Shown piece after piece: positions 10,543 through 22,069 of a stretch of 64,000 nt of DNA. This stretch comes from Symbiotaphrina buchneri (lineage: Eukaryota; Ascomycota; Symbiotaphrinales; Symbiotaphrinaceae), in contig BCIG01000035.1 in the NCBI GenBank assembly GCA_001599915.1, forward strand, positions 85,590 through 149,589, given 5' to 3'. The position numbers were made by a program, and so were the translations under genes. Numbering within the stretch: position 1 is the stretch's first letter; each line of letters begins with the position of its first letter. The notes under the pieces are model-generated. The model was not told the origin of the DNA. It did no database searches and worked only from the letters and a program-made list of their open reading frames with translations.

Positions 10543-12388
10543 TCACTGATGCAGGAAAGTGATATGATCCGGTGCTTCGTCGTCAAGCCCGCAAAGACCC
10601 TTGAAATCCTCAATTTCCTGTCCCCTTGTCCGTACCCGCTCAAGGAATTGACCCAAAGGGCAGGTCTGCTGTGGTCCGCTAGTGCATCCAGGCAGAGCCA
10701 CGATGCCGTCGTTGACATTAATCCGTACGTAGACATCACTGTCTTCCGAGGACGTCTCAGCCGAGAGACTGTACGGCGCAGATTGCGCACACACCAGGCG
10801 CTCGAAAATGACTCGGCCACCCATGGGCACAATCTGCGAGGTACGCCAGTTGCGTTTCTGTGCAACATGTGACACCGGCAGATCTCGGTGTTCCGGAAAC
10901 AGGTCAAGCGCTGCTAACATTGGAATAATGTCCCCATCGTGGACACTGTCCCCACTACTTAGCTGACATAGCGCACGTATAGGTCCTACTTACAAGCTAA
11001 AATAGAGAGGCCCAGCTGAAGGCCCTTGGGCTAGGATATTAGCAGTAGCATTAAGCCACAGCCAGCCCATAGTAGGACCGTAGGGGTTACCGGGCCCTGC
11101 TCGGTAGTAGTGGATTATATCGCGAGCATATTCAAAATTCTCCCAGTCGTGGCGTGTGAAAATGCCGCACCAAGGACTAGTGCCCCTCACGATAATCTCG
11201 AAACCACACATTTCTTGCATGCTGTAGATTTCCGCATCTGTGAAACAAATCCCGGGGTTCCCCTTTTCGAGCCTATCCCCGATAGCCCCGAGATAGGTCG
11301 CACGAAATTTTGTAAGCATGTCCGCGCCATAGTCATGTCCATATTTGGAATCTGTCCGATATTTTGTGCAAGTGTCGCCGGGAGTAAGCGTATCGGCCCC
11401 AAGGTCACTTGTCTCCGGGATAACGTGTAATTGTGCGTTGTCTTCCCAATCAAGTCCCAAAAATCCAACAGCAAAATAACGAGCAGTCTGGACAACTCTG
11501 TTGGACCCGCTAGCCCACATATGCAGTTTGTGGCCTTCCAATTCGTCCTGTAATGCATGGTAACGCGTGCGAAGCTTGACGCCAGTTGTGAACCCTTCTA
11601 AAGTGCCAGCGAACGGGCCAGTTGTGGTGAGCTGCTCCAAGTGCCTTCCAGGGTCTCAGGCATGTCAGCAGCACTTCTTGCCGTGGGCATCTCAAACGTA
11701 CCTTTTGTAAAGTATTCCCAAGTATTGAGGAAAGCAAGCTCCCCCTGGAGCGTCGTATTGTATTCACGGATCCTTTGTAGTAGGTCGAGCATTCCTTAAC
11801 CAGGTCAGTTATCTGGCCGCAGCCAATGGGAGGGGAAGGCAACAAGGCCATGGGGGAACACACGACCACCTGCAGCAAGTGTAGGATAACGCTCCGCATG
11901 CCGCGACATCTGCACGGAGAAATATGCGTCAGTAACCCCTGAGGATTGACTCTGAATAAACTGGGGCCGGGCACAGCTGCCATGGTGTAGTTGTCGGTGG
12001 GGACCGCCCAGGCAAGACTAACCATATGGACCTGCTGCACAGCGCATCCATCTGGTACAGCTATACCACCATCGACCGTCCCTACTATCTTCTCGATCCA
12101 GGGTCCATTGCCTCCAAGATGATATAGGAGGTTCCAACCGTCTCTCAGAATACCGGCTACAACCCCGGGTACATGGGTATGTTGCGGGTGCCACCAACTG
12201 CCCCAGCTAGCCGAGTAGGGAGACTTGGTGTAAAGTCCTGCAAGGGAGAGTGGTTCATGCGCAGGCTCCTCAAAAAGGATGGGGATTTCGGCAGATGGGC
12301 GGGGTAAGATGAAGATCAAGCTTGTCAGGAAGCAGACAGCGGCGGAGACAGCGATGAGCCGGGCGGCCATGGTGCATTGGAACGGCAT
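10543..12388 (-). CDS. Histidine acid phosphatase (PHO5/phytase-like, branch 2)
   Basis: Five exons (12388-12023, 11909-11870, 11794-11702, 11654-10994, 10954-10543) give 523 residues; a second in-frame ATG at 12370 would give 517. The N-terminus 'MAARLIAVSAAVCFLTSLIF' is a signal peptide or anchor. The phosphate-binding motif is split from the upstream exon and reads 'MMSRHAERYPTLAAG' (His about 126), with Ala where most relatives have Gly. The proton-donor motif is 'SVHDGDIIPMLAALDLF' (His-Asp about 392-393). 'GWNLLYHLGGNGPWIEK', 'ASGSNRVVQTARYF' and 'ADMLTKFRATYLGAIG' are also family features. Such enzymes hydrolyse phosphomonoesters, often extracellular phytate or sugar phosphates, and are commonly induced by phosphate starvation (family knowledge). 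It lies tail-to-tail with the oxidase gene, 157 nt away, and is transcribed in the same direction as GNA1. Confidence 0.92.
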
Positions 12389-12955
12389 CGGTCATGGCTG
12401 GCCGTCCAGCCAGATTCGGCCAGGGAACAATGAGCAGGCAGAGAGCGCGGCTGCAGCATGATGAGGGAAGATATCTACTTCGTACCTCGAGTAGGAGCAG
12501 TTGCGCTGACGCGCGAATAGGAGCTGTTGTTTCCAGCATGCAGCTAAGGCGGTAAGCAATGGCAGATACCACCTTAGCTCGACCGGGTTCCTTGGGCCGT
12601 GGCCAGACCGAGCGCACATTGAAGCCTCGAGGATAACGAGATTAAGGGATCTTCGTGGAAAGCAATGGAGAGCAAAGAGACGTTTGATCACCTTTATCTA
12701 TTCGTACCTTATGCCTTGCGCCTTAGTCTAATGCCCATTCTTACCGATTCCCGACGTGCGGCTTGCTTTAGGAGAGCAAGATGGCTTTTCATCCGCCGGC
12801 CAGACCCTTTCCCACACCCGCCTTTACGCCCACAAAATGCTGTTCATCCTGAATCATTCTTGCCCATTTCCGACTCCAACGCCGACAACAGCTGGTTTAC
12901 AGAGCTGCTTTCGAAGTATCTTCCTCAAATCAGTACCTATAGTGCCTGGAGCAAC
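12389..12955. other. Intergenic between GNA1 3' end and phosphatase start
   Basis: 567 nt upstream of the acid phosphatase. Only short frames; no recognisable gene. It presumably contains the phosphatase promoter and the GNA1 3' UTR. Confidence 0.5.
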
Positions 12956-13711
12956 TCAACCGGATTTGTATTTACTCTTCGGCGCCTCGTAGTGATGTGC
13001 CATTTCCAGTCCCGCGCGCTTGAATCCGCACTTGACGTAGAAGCCTTCATTGGCTTCAGAACAGTCGAGAATTGTCTGCATGTGGACGGGTGATCAGCGG
13101 ATGCATCGGCTCAGGCGATTAGGTTCCGAGCATTTCGTATAAACAGGGAGAGAACGTAGAGGCTGTTGTGTCACTGCATACCTTGTAACAGCCGACTTTC
13201 TCGGCGACATAATCCAGTGCCTGGATGAGCTTCAACCCCAGTTTCTTCCCTTGTTGATCTTTTGCGACAGCGATATCTTCAATGTGTCCCGCCAATCCTA
13301 GATTATGGATACTGCAGAGTCAATACAGCGTTCTGTTTGATCGCGGACCGAAAGCGACCGGCTGAGACCCTTATAGAAGAGGTCTGTAAGCGCCGGAGTA
13401 AACTGGTGAACTTACAACTTCCGCTCCACCACCAGCGTGCCGGTCCCAACGATTCGACTTGAACCATCCAGTATGCATAGTATGTAGTACTCGTCGTTTC
13501 TTTGGCTCAGAAAGTCGTATCTCTCGTTCCATTGCTGCTCAGTGACATCCCCCACCGTCGTCAACACTCGAAGTACGTCCAGGAAGCCAGCTTCATAATC
13601 TGAACGACGCAATGGCCGCAGGGTGTAGGACTCTGGTAGAGAAGATGAGACTGTAGGCGAGATGAGAGAGGGGCTGAAAAGATGTTCGTCGGCTGCTGTT
13701 ATAGCAGACAT
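12956..13711 (-). CDS. GNA1: Glucosamine-6-phosphate N-acetyltransferase
   Basis: Three exons (13711-13416, 13311-13182, 13075-12956) give 181 residues, normal for Gna1. It is a single GNAT acetyltransferase domain. After a Ser-rich leader come 'YTLRPLRRSDYEAGFLDVL', the beta strands 'YYILCILDGSSRIVGTGTL', and the acetyl-CoA pyrophosphate-binding turn in 'IEDIAVAKDQQGKKLGLKLI' (a variant of Gln/Arg-x-x-Gly-x-Gly/Ala). The C-terminal segment is 'TILDCSEANEGFYVKCGFKR'. The enzyme makes N-acetylglucosamine-6-phosphate from acetyl-CoA in the cytosol, a step towards UDP-GlcNAc for chitin, N-glycans and GPI anchors. All introns are GT-AG and in phase. Assignment is secure. Confidence 0.95.
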
Positions 13712-14614
13712 TGCGAAGAAGTTGGTTTTGCGGGGAGGGAATCCAGAGATGTGAATTGTTGCGGAAGCTCTAAGAGCGGAAGAGGCCTGAAGAGCACTCT
13801 GGGTGACGGTGATATGGAGGTATAAAAATCAATGCGATGCTGATGGCATCCTCATAGCGGGTCCGAGGTAAGGACCAACCTAATCCAATCAGATGATGAA
13901 AAGGGGCGCAGGTTAAACAAAACAGACCTGCGCCTCATAGGTTTCCCGATCGGTCGGCTGTGCGACGCGTTTGTGTTTGGTCGTGCTATTCTGGGAGAAG
14001 TCCAGATGGCACTAGCCGCGAACGGCATTGAGCTCTCTCTCGCGCCCTTTTAGGTCACTCAGCATTGAGCCCCTAACCCCTTAATAATGACGCAACCTTT
14101 GGCTTGAGGATCCTTTATTACGTCGACAATTATGATGAGAATGTGCAAGTGGACTTGCTACAAGCTAGAAAGCAGACACAACTATAAATGCGTAGCCTCT
14201 GCCGCGTGATAGGATGTCCGAGTTGATTACTCGTTTCTTATTAGCTATCTGCAGTCTAGCTACCGAGTGGTTGAAGAGCCGACATATGGCCAAAGGACTC
14301 TCGAAAGCAAGTATAGCCATACATCTCAATTCATCCATGTAATCACATATGTGCTGTTAAAGAACCCATCGTGAGCATAGTAAGGATAGCACTTGCTGCG
14401 TTAAGACAAGCAGTCGACTGCATGCCCTCTCCTTGACCCACGGGCCGCCAATGCGCTGATGGCAATCCGAGACCCTGACCTCAAGCAGAGGAGAGATCTG
14501 AAAGGAGCAGCCGCCGATACGCACCAGTAGAGCTTAGCGGGAATAGCCAGAAAGGAGCTCATGGCCGGAGATCGCTCGAAGCAAAGAGGCGCTCAATAGA
14601 CGCGAGAAGGCAGT
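13712..14614. other. Intergenic upstream of GNA1
   Basis: About 0.9 kb between the GNA1 start and the 3' end of the RGS protein gene, both on the minus strand. It presumably holds the GNA1 promoter. I see no gene, RNA or repeat. Confidence 0.5.
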
Positions 14615-16131
14615 TCAATAGAGATTTCCTTTTGGAACAGCAAGAAATATGGCAGTGAGGATAGCAGAAAGGATTAGAGCGCCAAGAATCGCCTGGATAA
14701 AGATCGTATCTTGGATCTGGCGAAGAGCAGGCTCTTTGATCCAGACCTCACGGTCAAACACCTTGCGGATGATGTTGCGCCTCTCATATTTGACCACCCA
14801 CGGCTCATCCTCGTAGCTGTTAGTGGTGCCAACAGAATCGAAGGATTCTTTCTTCAGCTCGTAACTCGCACTTTCCTTGTCATCTTCCTCGAACAACTCC
14901 CATGGGCGAAGATGGCGATGATGCATGCCATGAAGGACCTTTGACTGTCAACAAGGCCCAATAGGACCATATGCAGGCGAATCGACTTACAACGCACATC
15001 CCCTTCCAGGCCGCGATGAGTGTAGCAGTTCCTATAACGAACCCTATGGCTGGCAAGGCTCTCCAACCTCGTCCTGCGCCGCTGAGACAGATAAGTATGG
15101 CGGCCACGATGCCTAGTAAGATGGTCCCAAAGCCCAGACCTCGGGCAAAAATCACGCGAGCGCGGTTGCCGTTACAGATGGTCCAGCGAATGAAGTTAGG
15201 ATGGGCCTGGTGCCGGAGGGTCCACTCAACGGTCCCAGCGATGGTTCTGAACGCCGAGGGATGGGTTGTATTCTCCAGTGCATGAAGAAGGGCAGTGCGT
15301 TCACGAGCAGAGAGGTTCAGCTGACGCGGAGCACCGTCCGCAATATAAGTAGCAATGATACGAGTGACTTCTTCGCGGAAGTGCTGAATGGTGACTGAAG
15401 CAGATTAGCTTGGGCTAGCCACCAAATCTTCAAAAGGTGACATACAGGGTTGCCATTTGAGGTCTGCCTTCTCATAAGCACCAGCCGCAGCCTTGACATG
15501 GTCGGTCTTTCCGATCGAAGTTCTTTCTGATTCGTTAAATGATTGTTGATCGGAAGGGGTGTGGATGTCAGCCTCGCCGACGGGAGTCATAGGCGGCGTA
15601 TGGAAGGGATTGCCAGTATACTGGTGCACATTGACCTTTTTCGAACCCGTAAAATCCGTATCATTGAAAATGGCAGCTGCCTCAGGGCTCATCTTCCTCC
15701 GTCCAGTGGCCTGCGTCTGAGCAGCGAGTGCTTCTGCTTCCGCCTGTTCGATCGTCCATTCGGGTGCAAGGGCGAACTCAGTTGCAGGCAATTGAGCAAA
15801 CCGCTTCGAGTAGTCGCGATACCAGAGATAGAACTGAAGATTTTCTGCTGCATGCTCGATATACTTCAAGTAGTTCATAAAATCTCTGGTGGTGCAGGGC
15901 TTCGCATGATCAGAACTGTGGGATGGAAGCGTAGATACCTCATAGACTCACCGGGCAAGTGCCTCCCGAGATTATCCTGTCAAATGACAGAGCCTCTGGA
16001 ATACCCTGAGAAGAGCCTGATGAGCCCGAATGGGTCGACTCGTGAAGCGATCTTGTCTTCTCCGCGTCCGTCATGGAGGACGAGGAGGAGTCGACATAAG
16101 GCGGACGGCGGTAGGCCAAAGAGTAGACCAT
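14615..16131 (-). CDS. RGS-domain membrane protein (Rax1-like)
   Basis: Four exons (16131-15952, 15899-15446, 15394-14991, 14938-14615) give 453 residues. The start is 'MVYSLAYRRPPYVDSSSSSM'. An RGS-like domain begins at 'GIPEALSFDRIISGGTCPPC' (about residue 45) and continues through 'FMNYLKYIEHAAENLQFYLW' and, after a Ser/Thr/Pro-rich insert, 'FREEVTRIIATYIADGAPRQ' and 'SAFRTIAGTVEWTLRHQAHP'. Three hydrophobic segments follow: 'GTILLGIVAAILICLSG', 'AIGFVIGTATLIAAW', and a last one, 'IQAILGALILSAILTAIFLA', at the C-terminus. This split RGS domain plus C-terminal membrane spans matches yeast Rax1 and its Aspergillus homologues, linked to polarity, growth and stress responses. The assignment rests on architecture and remembered motifs; membership of the RGS membrane family is firm. 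Confidence 0.85.
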
Positions 16132-19007
16132 CTTGCAGGTTTCGTGTTGCTGGCGACAGGAAACTTGACGATGCCCAGACTGAAGGCAAATAGGAGAAGA
16201 TCTTAATGATAAGGAAAGAGTAGGGAAGACAAGAGATGCAGGCTGAGAAGTCGGCAGGGAGGAAATGGAGATTATAGAATCAGGGGCAGGTTTGAAAGTG
16301 AAACCGGAGGGTCAATGGAGAGTCAGGTAGACACGGCATCTGAGATATACGGCAGCAACAGGGTCGGAGACGGCGAGGTTAAAAGCAGTGGCCACCGTAG
16401 GTACCTACCAGGCTGGGAGGCGGGGAGCTAGCTCCTGCAGGATTCAATTGAGGATAGCAGCGCCCACATGTTCTGCTCAGACTGGCAAAACGATAACCTA
16501 AGGTAAGGAAAGCATACTTTATGGTACTTCTTGGAACTTGAGCCAATAGTCACAATGGGCTTCTGTATGCTGCGGCTGGAGGAGTCAGTGCCGTGCATAC
16601 GAGAAGGTGGCACCCGGTTCCGTTCGTGGAGCAGCGACCAACCGCTGAGAAGAGTCGGGCAACATCGTCGCCGGACCCATGCATGATCTGATTGTATGCG
16701 AGCAGTGCACGTACAAAAGGCACTGTACACGGACTTCCACGGCAAGATTTGTCTTGAGTTGAGTTGAGTTGCAGTAGCGCGTTCTGGGTCACCGGGGCAC
16801 ATCCGCAGTTTGGGAGTGCAGACGATTGGCCGGGAATCGGACGGGCGGGAAGGAGCGAAAAAGTGACTTGTGCGTTCCTGTGGTGCGCTTGTCATTGTTG
16901 GGCCTTAGACCTGGCGATCACATCGATCTCCCGCTCCGGGCCAAGCTATCGACCACTAGTCGTCCATCCCACACAGGATGCTGGACCGTACAAGACCTTA
17001 CCTGTAGTTAGCGACAGACCTTGGGAGCCAGCTCAATTCTATGTAGCCCAGCACCTCGATTGTCTTAAGGAAGAAACATCTCTGGCAGCATCGTAATGGG
17101 TTTTGTGGCCAATTGAGATGGATAACTGGCCAGCTTGTACGCACTGAGACCACTGCAGTACCTACTGGCTAGTATGACGAGGGCAGAACCAGTTCGCCGG
17201 GGATTTCTTACAGGCTCTATGGCGTCCAGGGTTTTCAATAATCCAATAATTCATCCACGACTGGTCTAGTGCAAGCCACCCGGCCATCTGGCACCGGAAA
17301 TGCTCCGTCAACGACAGACCTACCCTTACCCTACCTTTAGGCAAGGTATTCACAAAGGTACAGTACTTCAAACCTCGAATGCATAGTGAGTCCGAGTGTG
17401 GCTGCAGGAGAGGGGCGCACCAGTGTGGGCTGCCCCTGTCGCGCTTGGCTTTGCTCTCGCGTAGATGGCCGCATGATGATGAACGACTGGAAGAGATCGT
17501 ATGTCTCGGATGATCCTGGGCCATCCCCGGGTTACAGTTCTACCTTACTTTGTCTCTCAAGACGATCAGAGGTCTGTTGAATAAGACGCAATTGGCACCG
17601 TATACCACGAAGTATATGGGTTCGGCGTCTGTGAGCAGGATCCCCAGCAATCACCGCAGAGGTTCGTGCAGGATCTCTATGCGTACTCGCACACACAGCC
17701 AGCCACCCCTTACTATCGGTACTTCGACGTCGTCACCATCCTCTGTAGTACACTAATCCGTACGGCACCCCATCGACTGTGCGAAGTGGTGTACGATCAG
17801 CTGTTGTGCTAGTGGCCTGACTGACCCCTCCATAACTTGCCGTTGTCCACTGAATCAAATTACTTCTTCGGATGGCTGCAGCCCAATTTGCCCATCCACA
17901 CCACATCATGACGGCTCCTGCCAAATCCAGTGCACCATTCAGGGGAAGTAGTATCAGCATCTTTCTGAACATGTCAAGGCAACTTGCCTCATGCAACGGT
18001 AGCAATCCACTGGGCTCCCATCAGTTTCCGCTGTCAGAGTTTCAGAGACAGCAGCCACCTCACGGTCCGCCGATTTGGCTTTACCGTTGACTCCCCTTGC
18101 TTCGCACTTGCCGTCGTAGCGTGGAAGCTGGTTAGTCACGGACGGCCACCCACATGGTGTCTTCAACAGTTCCTGCCGATCCCCGCCGCTGCTCTGGTCA
18201 GCCTAGTTGACTTCTCCCCGGCGGTCGACATCCGCTGCCAGAGCAAAAAAACGGCGTGATACCCGTAACCTCAAAGAATTTTGCCTATTGATTGGACTGG
18301 TCAACAGCTCCCTCACACTTAGTAGGCTTTCTTGAATCGAGACTTCGACGGTGACATTGCTGAACGATTGTCGGACATATGTACACTTATATCGAGATTT
18401 TGCCTACTTTGTTTCCGGCAACTCGACCATGTAATACGTGCTGTTGGGGTCCCTTTTTCTACCAACGTAGCGGACCAGTGCTGAGGGCTTCGTATGTGGG
18501 CTAGATTCATGCTTGGAAGCGGACCATAGCAAGAAGCCTTGGGATACTTTATCCATCGACTGCTACTGCGGCACTGGAAGCTTGCATATTATGACCGGAT
18601 GTGCAGTCAATGTACGCGTGTACAGCTGCAAAAGGCGTCGACAGGAGAGGTGGAGATGGGAAGTTTAGTAAGCCAGCATACTATGGTCACGATAAATAAA
18701 CAATGTGGAAGCCATTGGTCGTATCCACGTACTGAGACCGTTGCAAAGATGGGCAGATCCTAACCATATATGATTCAAGGCCATGTCGATGGGTTCCAAA
18801 TGTTGCAGGGTCGAGTAAGCACCACCTTCAAAGTCACACCCAGGCAGCTCAAGAACGGCAAAGATCGTGAGCAGACTTCATTTGATATGCATTCATTGAT
18901 GCTGGTACATGACCGAAAACCGCCCGCGTCAAGCAACATCATCCGTAACCACAAGCATACGGAAAAGCATTGCAAAGCCCCAAACCCATCCGACTCCACC
19001 GGACCGC
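16132..19007. other. Long intergenic region without recognisable gene
   Basis: About 2.9 kb between the RGS gene start and the eL24 stop, both on the minus strand. Frames up to about 155 codons exist, but none has a recognisable motif or biased composition. TACCTTA-like motifs occur near 16400 and 17325-17362. It probably holds the RGS gene promoter and long UTRs; a non-coding RNA cannot be excluded. Confidence 0.5.
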
Positions 19008-19875
19008 TTAACGGCTGGTAGGCTTCACTTTGTTTGGTGCACCCTTGGCTCCCTGCTTGCTCTGAATGCGGGCAGTCTGACCGCGAGCGGCACCGGCAGC
19101 ACTCTTCGCCTTCTCGGCCTTCTTCTTGGACTCAGCGGCGGTCTTCTTCTCCTTTCCTTCTTTGATAGCTGCTTGGCGGGCGGCAGCGCGAGCCTCGGGC
19201 CTCATGCTACGACGTTCCTTGATGATATCGAGAGAAGCACCGACAATGGCACGCTGATGCTTGACGGTCCGGCGAGTACGCTTCTTAGCAACCTCCTGTA
19301 CGTAGCAGAAACGTCAGCCCCACCCAAATCAAACATGATATATTGTGCCAGGTGGCTTGGGAGTGATAATGCAACAACAGCCCATCCCATCTGCTTCTCA
19401 TGCTTGACCGTAGGCTTCCTGCAAGAAATATGCCAGGCGCTGAGGAGCAACTAACCTCCGAGATACCCTTCTTGTGTTGTCTCCGGAAAAGAACGGTCCA
19501 TGCAATGCGGCGAGGGTTCTTGCGCTGGAGGAACAGGCTCTCCGACTTGCCCTTGGAGAATCTGAAGATCTTGCTGTCGCCCCGGACATAGAGTTTCCCC
19601 TGTTATCACAAATCTATCGTCAGCGCTCTCGCTCCGGATCTGATTCCACATCCTCATCCAACTCGACCAGGACACGCAAATTAGGCTGACGAACCTTGCC
19701 CGGGTAGATCGGCTGACCGGAGAATGTATCCTATGGATGAAACGTCAGCTTCAAATGATCTCACAGGACCGCGCGCAGAGGGCAGGCTCAGCACTCAGGC
19801 CACGCTTGCGTGTATCAAGAAGCCAGAGCCATCGACGCCGGTGGAGTGGAAATGACATACCGGATATGTACGCAT
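19008..19875 (-). CDS. RPL24: 60S ribosomal protein eL24
   Basis: Four exons (19875-19861, 19730-19695, 19599-19456, 19295-19008) give 160 residues. Exon 1 encodes only 'MRTYP' and is followed by a 130-nt intron, a common layout for fungal ribosomal protein genes. The joined N-terminus 'MRTYPDTFSGQPIYPGKGKL' leads into the conserved 'SLFLQRKNPRRIAWTVLFRR' and 'EVAKKRTRRTVKHQRAIVGA'. The C-terminal half is a long Ala/Lys-rich helix. In this homologue the first-strand Cys pairs of the archaeal zinc-binding L24e are absent, as in other fungi. It belongs to the large ribosomal subunit at the subunit interface. Secure. Confidence 0.96.
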
Positions 19876-20169
19876 CTTGTCGGTTTAAGATGCGCGTCCG
19901 ATTGTTGAGTTGTGTCGTCGATATCGCTGGCTCTTCAAGTCACACTTGAGACGTCGGCAATGTGGGAAGGGCGGAGCCGCACTGCGCTAAGGGCTTAACC
20001 CCATTAATAAGCGACTTGCCCTTGGGTTCTGCGCGAATGGCGGCCATGGACCCGCTCGCCCCGGTTAGCTACGTCGTCGCTTACATAAGGTAAGAATAGG
20101 GGCCTCCTGTTTTCTCATTGAGATGCTTATCGTGCTCATGTTCATGAAGAGACGGACAGAGGCGCCATC

Positions 20170-21753
20170 ATGCCAGCATTCGTGCCGAGGGACCTCAGTT
20201 GTGGCGTAAGCAGCTCTGCATCGAAGCTCCCTGATGAGTTGTGGCTGGCTGTATACGAACATGGTTGCGCCTTCGGCCCCGCAATCTTCAGGGAGGTCAT
20301 GCTGAACCTCATCAAGAATCCTAATATTAATTCCAACCATCTTTTCAGAGCGGACATCCTTCACGATAGCGAAGGAAAGTTCACGACCGTGGAGGATGCA
20401 GGCCTTGATCCCGAGCCAATCTCCCCCAACTGTTCACTGCCATTCTTTTCTATGGAGCGGACCATTGTTCGCAAGATGATCCCTCGAAACCCCCTGTTAG
20501 ATAGACCGCTCATACAAACATGTCATTTTCTCCATTCCACATGCGTCTCCCGCCCAGAAAAGGACCGGACGCTCGTACTGTACATTCCGCATGTCTCAGA
20601 TGCTTCAGCAATTCCATGGTACCATCCACATGTGGCTGGTGTTGCTTTTCTTCATACCTGGGATGAGGCGCTATCGAGGGGCGAAGTCTCGATTCATTAC
20701 AGACATTTCTCTTCTGCAAATCATCTGTCTCAAACACTGGATGATCGTCTGAAGCGCACAGCCCTCCACCTACTTGCCACGCTGCATAAACATGGTCAAG
20801 GAAGCTTAACAGGGTACCAGAAACGCGTACATCATGATCAAGTTATTCCACAAGAACGGGTTCAAAACACCTACACGAGGCTGAAGACCGTCCATGCAAA
20901 AAGACTGATCGAAAACTGGGCGGAGCAAACTGACCCTGGCAAACATGTTTTTGAGGATTTAGGTATCGCTGCATTTCTTATCGAGCTCTGGAGAGACATG
21001 TATCCGCCAAATGAGGACACTGCCAAAAGCCATCAGGAGGACTCAAAGGGGAAGTCGTTCCCTGGCTTTGTAGACATTGGCTGTGGTAATGGAGTACTCG
21101 TGGATATTCTGATAAGAGAGGGCTACAATGGCTGGGGATTTGACGCTCGCTGTAGAAAGACTTGGGGTACTTTCTCCCCGGAAGCGAGGTTGAGACTGAA
21201 AGAACTGGTCTTAATCCCGGAGATTCTACTTCAGCAAGACGAAAGAAACAGGCTGAAGCTCGGAGCGGCTTTGCCTGGTGACTCAACTGAAGTTGGCTGG
21301 CACAATGGTATCTTCCCGAGAGGCACTTTTATCGTCTCAAACCACGCCGATGAACTTACACCTTGGACACCATTGCTGGCTAGTCTGTCCGACTCTGCGT
21401 TTATCAGCATTCCTTGTTGCAGCCACGATCTCTCTGGTGCCAAGTTTCGTGCTCCTGCAGTGGCCGCGGCTGGCTCTTCCACAACAAAGCGTGGGCAAAA
21501 CCCACCAGCTAAGCAGCAATCCACATATGCAGCTTTGGTTTCTTGGGTTGATAAGCTGGCACGGGATTGTGGCTATGAAGTTCAGAAGGAGATGCTGCGC
21601 ATACCGAGCACTAGGAACGCCTGTCTAGTTGGCCGAAAAAAAGATGCGGCATCGGGTGGGGGCGTGATTGACATTATCCAGAAGGAAGGTGGGGCAGAAG
21701 GATGGATTGACAGAGCTCTGGCGCTTCGCAAATCCGTGGTTAGAGGACATTAA
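20170..21753 (+). CDS. TRM44: tRNA (uracil-2'-O-)-methyltransferase Trm44
   Basis: A single 527-residue frame without introns, starting at the first ATG. The SAM-binding motif is 'FPGFVDIGCGNGVLVDILIR' (about residue 300), followed by 'GWGFDARCRKTWGTFSPEA', the family signature. Later come 'FPRGTFIVSNHADELTPWTP' and 'FISIPCCSHDLSGAKF'. The family makes 2'-O-methyluridine at position 44 of tRNA-Ser in the cytosol. The N-terminal third is variable ('SKLPDELWLAVYEHGCAFGP'), as in yeast Trm44. The start codon is divergent from RPL24 with only 294 nt between them, so both translation-related genes may share a promoter. Confidence 0.93.
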   Translation: MPAFVPRDLSCGVSSSASKLPDELWLAVYEHGCAFGPAIFREVMLNLIKNPNINSNHLFRADILHDSEGKFTTVEDAGLDPEPISPNCSLPFFSMERTIVRKMIPRNPLLDRPLIQTCHFLHSTCVSRPEKDRTLVLYIPHVSDASAIPWYHPHVAGVAFLHTWDEALSRGEVSIHYRHFSSANHLSQTLDDRLKRTALHLLATLHKHGQGSLTGYQKRVHHDQVIPQERVQNTYTRLKTVHAKRLIENWAEQTDPGKHVFEDLGIAAFLIELWRDMYPPNEDTAKSHQEDSKGKSFPGFVDIGCGNGVLVDILIREGYNGWGFDARCRKTWGTFSPEARLRLKELVLIPEILLQQDERNRLKLGAALPGDSTEVGWHNGIFPRGTFIVSNHADELTPWTPLLASLSDSAFISIPCCSHDLSGAKFRAPAVAAAGSSTTKRGQNPPAKQQSTYAALVSWVDKLARDCGYEVQKEMLRIPSTRNACLVGRKKDAASGGGVIDIIQKEGGAEGWIDRALALRKSVVRGH

Positions 21754-22069
21754 TTCAAAGCAGGAAGTTTTTGGCCAAGCCGATTGGTAGCACTAAGAAT
21801 TTCAGTACGCGTCAAACAGGCGTTGCTTCCCTGAAAAAGAGCCCACAGAGTCGAAATGTACGGCCCAGGCGGCACATTACTGTTCCCGGAGGTCTATGCA
21901 AAGTTCACTTGAGTTTATCTTGCTTTGGAGGCACATACTATGAACAAATCGCAACCGTTTGCGCCATAGGAACCAATGTGGTAGCAACACCAAAAGCTAG
22001 TCATGCCCCCTGTGGCTACAAGCGGGCCCCTCCCCAGCTCAACGAACGCTTAGAAGAAGCAAGTGGACC
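21754..22069. other. Intergenic, convergent 3' ends
   Basis: 316 nt between the TRM44 stop and the stop of the Cys-rich protein gene on the other strand. No feature seen. Confidence 0.6.
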
